DNA from: Osedax fenrisi
Lineage: Eukaryota; Annelida; Polychaeta; Sabellida; Siboglinidae
NCBI GenBank assembly: GCA_964019155.1
Contig: OZ025243.1
Coordinates: 5,423,036-5,487,035 of the forward strand
DNA: 64,000 nucleotides
Direction of reading: 5' to 3'
The position numbers were made by a program, and so were the translations under genes. How positions within the stretch are numbered: the stretch's first letter is position 1; the number at the start of each line of letters is the position of its first letter. The notes under the pieces are model-generated. The model worked only from the letters and a program-made list of their open reading frames with translations. It did no database searches and had not been told where the DNA came from. Below are positions 62,401 to 64,000 of the stretch, piece after piece.

Positions 62401-62811
62401 TATAAAACAATGCAGATTAATTTATATATTATATTTTAACTTATAATTATGTTTTAAATTTCTACATTGAAAAATTTTGTGCTTTTACACGAGTTAAAAC
62501 AGGACAAAAAACACAAAAATGTACTTGATATGTATATATATATATATATTATATCAATTGACCAACACTTTAGTCTGTATAAATATATGTATATACTAAT
62601 AAATCAACCATTAACCAACCGACTGTAGCCGGAACAGTTTCAGAGTGTTGCTGAATCCCACGTAACTCTCGTTCTTCACCGCCACCGAGCACCTCAGATA
62701 GAGGGCGTTCTGGTCGGCGTAGACCACGCCCCTTCTCCGCGGTAGGCCTGTCCACGTGGGACTGTTGATGTTCTCCACTGGGCGGCGCGTTATCGGCTTC
62801 GTTATCCGCGT
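54600..62811 (-). CDS. Minus-strand multi-exon host gene, possible Ig-like protein (span)
   Basis: Exons in transcript order: 62811-62620, 60990-60854, 59724-59633, 57935-57766, 55599-55477 and perhaps 54641-54600. Each has AG/GT borders, and phases at successive junctions agree (0-0, 2-2, 1-1, 0-0, 0-0), giving about 238 residues without a stop. Exon 1 has NALYLRCSVAV and exon 3 YIGRYICLF. The two cysteines are about 76 residues apart and the second sits in the G.Y.C pattern of immunoglobulin strand F. The usual strand-C tryptophan is not seen, so an Ig-like fold is only a suggestion. Later exons resemble beta-rich sequence of unknown family. The first and last exons of the gene were not found; no signal peptide or membrane helix is visible. 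Confidence 0.65.
55477..55599 (-). CDS. Exon 5 of the minus-strand gene
   Basis: 123 bp, phase 0 at both ends, acceptor ATATTTCAG, donor CAG/GTATAT. Reads ITFRKIGSTSLPDNVNLLYL, then PDLSLGAVNQLIVNFRTPFN. No stop. The other two frames are closed at the first codons, which supports phase 0. Confidence 0.65.
55790..57645 (+). pseudogene. Decayed RTE/BovB-like LINE in an intron
   Basis: Opposite strand to the host gene. Endonuclease pieces: VIGLSEIRWKGTGE at about 55805, and MADCNAKAGNDG with NERGERLLKF at 56153-56270. The region between endonuclease and reverse transcriptase is largely deleted. The reverse transcriptase part at 56572-57003 has FKKVFDRVLREGL, YVGVRQGCPLSPVLFNI, intact RFADDIDLIFG and GMEISSEK. 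The C-terminus at 57354-57630 has LCWFDHVSH and GARPRGRSKMEWMDNI. The tail AAAAGTAAAAGTAAGTAA resembles the end of the LINE at 3716. Frameshifts and stops rule out activity. Confidence 0.85.
57766..57935 (-). CDS. Exon 4 of the minus-strand gene
   Basis: 170 bp: two bases completing a codon plus 56 codons. Acceptor CACATTTTAG, donor CAG/GTTTAT. Reads EMKHIQVSVESCSSNNLKKL, then RSININYQLELKLGHNTCIR and IWTSNLSNVQ. Start phase matches the end of exon 3, and end phase matches exon 5. The family is not recognised. Confidence 0.68.
57952..58031. repeat. (TA)n tract next to a splice acceptor
   Basis: 40 TA units. On the minus-strand transcript it ends 15 nt before the acceptor of exon 4. Confidence 0.9.
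59440..59482. repeat. (TA)n microsatellite
   Basis: About 21 TA units, in the intron after exon 3 of the minus-strand gene. Confidence 0.85.
59633..59724 (-). CDS. Exon 3 of the minus-strand gene
   Basis: 92 bp. Acceptor CTCTAATAG, donor CCAG/GTTTAC. Reads YIGRYICLFERKNDRTYALS, then DLRNIRSGTP. The one-base start and one-base end fit exons 2 and 4. The G.Y.C pattern resembles strand F of an Ig fold. Confidence 0.68.
60028..60844. repeat. 11-bp minisatellite, about 74 units
   Basis: Unit GTTATACCCGT on the plus strand, with variants in a minority of units (TATACTCGT, GACATACCCGT, and ATTATACCCGT). Since 11 is not a multiple of 3 and no stop is formed, all three plus-strand frames are open, reading CYTRVIPVLYP; these are artefacts. 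On the minus strand it gives GGG every 11 nt, and it begins about 10 nt past the donor of exon 2 of the minus-strand gene. Confidence 0.95.
60854..60990 (-). CDS. Exon 2 of the minus-strand gene
   Basis: 137 bp, phase 0 start after acceptor TCTCACCAG, phase 2 end at donor AACAG/GTCAGT. Reads ESIYEIQGDAILSGERKLVT, then GRNGDVTSSYVITMKAKRQS. Third codon positions are balanced, unlike the AT-rich surroundings. The AG left at its end combines with the G of exon 3 to give an Arg codon. Confidence 0.7.
60991..62619. other. Large intron of the minus-strand gene, AT-rich
   Basis: No coding signal. CACGGATATTTTGTCA-like phrases recur loosely at about 61610, 61640, 62105, 62140 and 62330, a diffuse repeat of unknown origin. 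Confidence 0.5.
62620..62811 (-). CDS. Exon 1 (first one seen) of the minus-strand gene
   Basis: 192 bp, 64 codons, phase 0 at both ends. Acceptor CCCCGCACAG, donor TCG/GTTGGT, which is weak. Reads TRITKPITRRPVENINSPTW, then GVVYADQNALYLRCSVAVKN and GFSNTLKLFRLQS. Third positions are strongly G/C. A second minus-strand frame is also open (contains DRPTAEKGRGL) but lacks this codon bias and does not fit the next exon. An upstream exon must exist because no start codon fits. Confidence 0.65.
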
Positions 62812-62825
62812 CTGTGCGGGGTTAC

Positions 62826-62985
62826 GTAATTATGGTGATTATCACGTAACACCGGTGATTATTACGTAATAATAGTGGTCATTATGCAATATTTGTAGTT
62901 ATTATGCAATATTATTGGTTATTATACAATATTAGTGTTTATTATGCACTATGTGTGGTTATTACGCAATATTGGTCATGATCTT
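62826..62985. repeat. Degenerate 23-bp tandem repeat, about 7 units
   Basis: Units of the form GGTTATTATGCAATATTAGT with diverged flanks (GATTATTACGTAATA and similar). It lies just upstream of exon 1 of the minus-strand gene. Confidence 0.75.
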
Positions 62986-63262
62986 GATCGTGATCACGCT
63001 ACAAGGTAATATATATATATATATATCTATCGTACTATATCTATAGATAGATATATCTATAGGTAGAACTTTGTGGAGAGCTCAGTTTGCGTAGGATCCT
63101 AGGCCCACATTTTGTCATCTATATCAGAAATTGATATGGTGATGTGGTGAATATAACTCCAATCCACCGTCTCTCCAGTTTGCGGATAGGGGAACGGCCA
63201 TTAGATATAATTATCTACGAATAGTCAATTAGCAGTGCCGGACAACATCCTGGTTGCCCTTT

Positions 63263-63608
63263 CCCAGCAAACAGTAAGAGCAGCATAATAGCAGCATAAC
63301 AGCATATGCTAGAGCCTCAAATGTTTACATTGTGCTATTATGCTGCTATTAAATGTATATTATGCTGCTATTATGCTGCTATTAATTTGTCACGCTATTA
63401 TGCTGCTATTATGCTGCCATTATGCTGCTATTATGCTGCTATTAATTTTAAATGTATATTATGCTGCTATTATGCTGCTATTATAATAATAGCAGCATAA
63501 TAGCAGCATAATATACATTTAATAGCAGAATAATAGCACAATGTAAACATTTGAGGCTCTAGCATATGCTGTTATGCTGCTATTATGCTGCTCTTACTGT
63601 TTGCTGGG
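63263..63608. mobile_element. 346-bp palindromic MITE with internal 11-bp repeats
   Basis: Ends CCCAGCAAACAGTAAGAGC and its complement. Arms of about 120 bp are nearly identical, including GCATATGCTAGAGCCTCAAA. The arms contain TTATGCTGCTA 11-bp repeats, and one further block of these fills the loop. Weak extension of the ends to TTGCCCT on both sides. Confidence 0.85.
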
Positions 63609-64000
63609 TTGGCAGGGCAAAGTACCTTTTAACCATCCTGCAGGATTACGCGAAGAAAACAGAATCATTTTACTATATCTCTTAGAAGTATTATCTCGTC
63701 AATGCACTTAAACTCTGGTAGAGAGTACTGCTAGCATGTGTATGCAGTGGCGACCGCATGACACACGGTCGCCTCATGACATGCGATCGCGGCACATGTG
63801 CTCACGACAGCCGTCGAAATCACAACACAACCAAATTCAATTCCATTACGCATCGCTCTTTGCGCGGTTAAACAAGAAGCGCGTCCTAAAATTCTACCCC
63901 GGGTTGTAATAGAAAAAATAACTACTGAGAAAACAGGCTATACTCAATTATTAAATCCAACTAAAAATGTAATTATTAGATCGATAAATACTCAAATACT
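63609..64000. other. Flank with a GC-richer patch, nothing recognised
   Basis: 63740-63910 is GC-richer, with repeated GCGACCG/GCGATCG and CATGACA motifs. No frame with splice borders was found. It could be regulatory DNA or part of an exon beyond the window. Confidence 0.35.

Noticed and set aside
62570..62755. Second open minus-strand frame reading DRPTAEKGRGL
   Set aside because: The other frame has strong G/C third positions and joins the next exon in phase; this one does not.

Overview
The window looks like a very AT-rich nuclear genome from an invertebrate metazoan. It holds spliceosomal introns, a THAP/P-type transposon with five exons, RTE and CR1/L2/Jockey-group LINEs, hAT, pogo-like and Harbinger-like elements, tRNA-derived SINEs, and exons resembling animal cell-surface proteins (a thrombospondin type-1 module, a possible Ig-like module). 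(TA)n microsatellites are exceptionally dense. The phylum cannot be fixed from the sequence. There is no CRISPR array, rRNA gene or convincing free-standing tRNA gene.

Layout. 0.7-3.7 kb: a single-ORF RTE-like LINE with an intact endonuclease and reverse transcriptase. 3.7-9.2 kb: the first SINE, a TA-flanked inverted-repeat element, and mini- and microsatellites. 9.3-14.1 kb: a P-type element whose transposase can be assembled from five exons with consistent phases. 14.2-22.2 kb: a CR1/L2-like LINE split by a 5.65-kb hAT element with a perfect 8-bp target-site duplication; the LINE ends in a 550-bp CTA tract. 22-44 kb: mostly non-coding AT-rich DNA with decayed LINE pieces (24.9, 30.1, 30.9, 34.1, 37.0 kb), several MITEs and many palindromes. 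44-52 kb: a plus-strand host gene whose exons give a six-cysteine TSP1 module, then a transmembrane helix; a Ser/Arg-rich last exon with a poly(A) signal lies further on. SINEs, a LINE and another TA-flanked element are inserted among these exons. 54.6-62.8 kb: a minus-strand host gene of five or six short exons with matching splice phases, possibly containing an Ig-like domain. Its introns hold an RTE remnant, an 80-bp (TA)n tract and an 817-bp minisatellite. The end of the window holds a 346-bp palindromic element.

The two host genes converge tail to tail. They were not open as long reading frames and were recognised by codon usage, motifs and splice-phase agreement. The mobile elements form a layered record: hAT inside LINE, palindromic MITE inside a P-element intron, SINE inside LINE, and RTE remnant inside a host intron. 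The most unusual items are the intact-looking P-type transposase, the minus-strand gene with a G-triplet minisatellite beginning about 10 nt past a splice donor, and the apparent association of SINE and LINE copies with (TA)n tracts.
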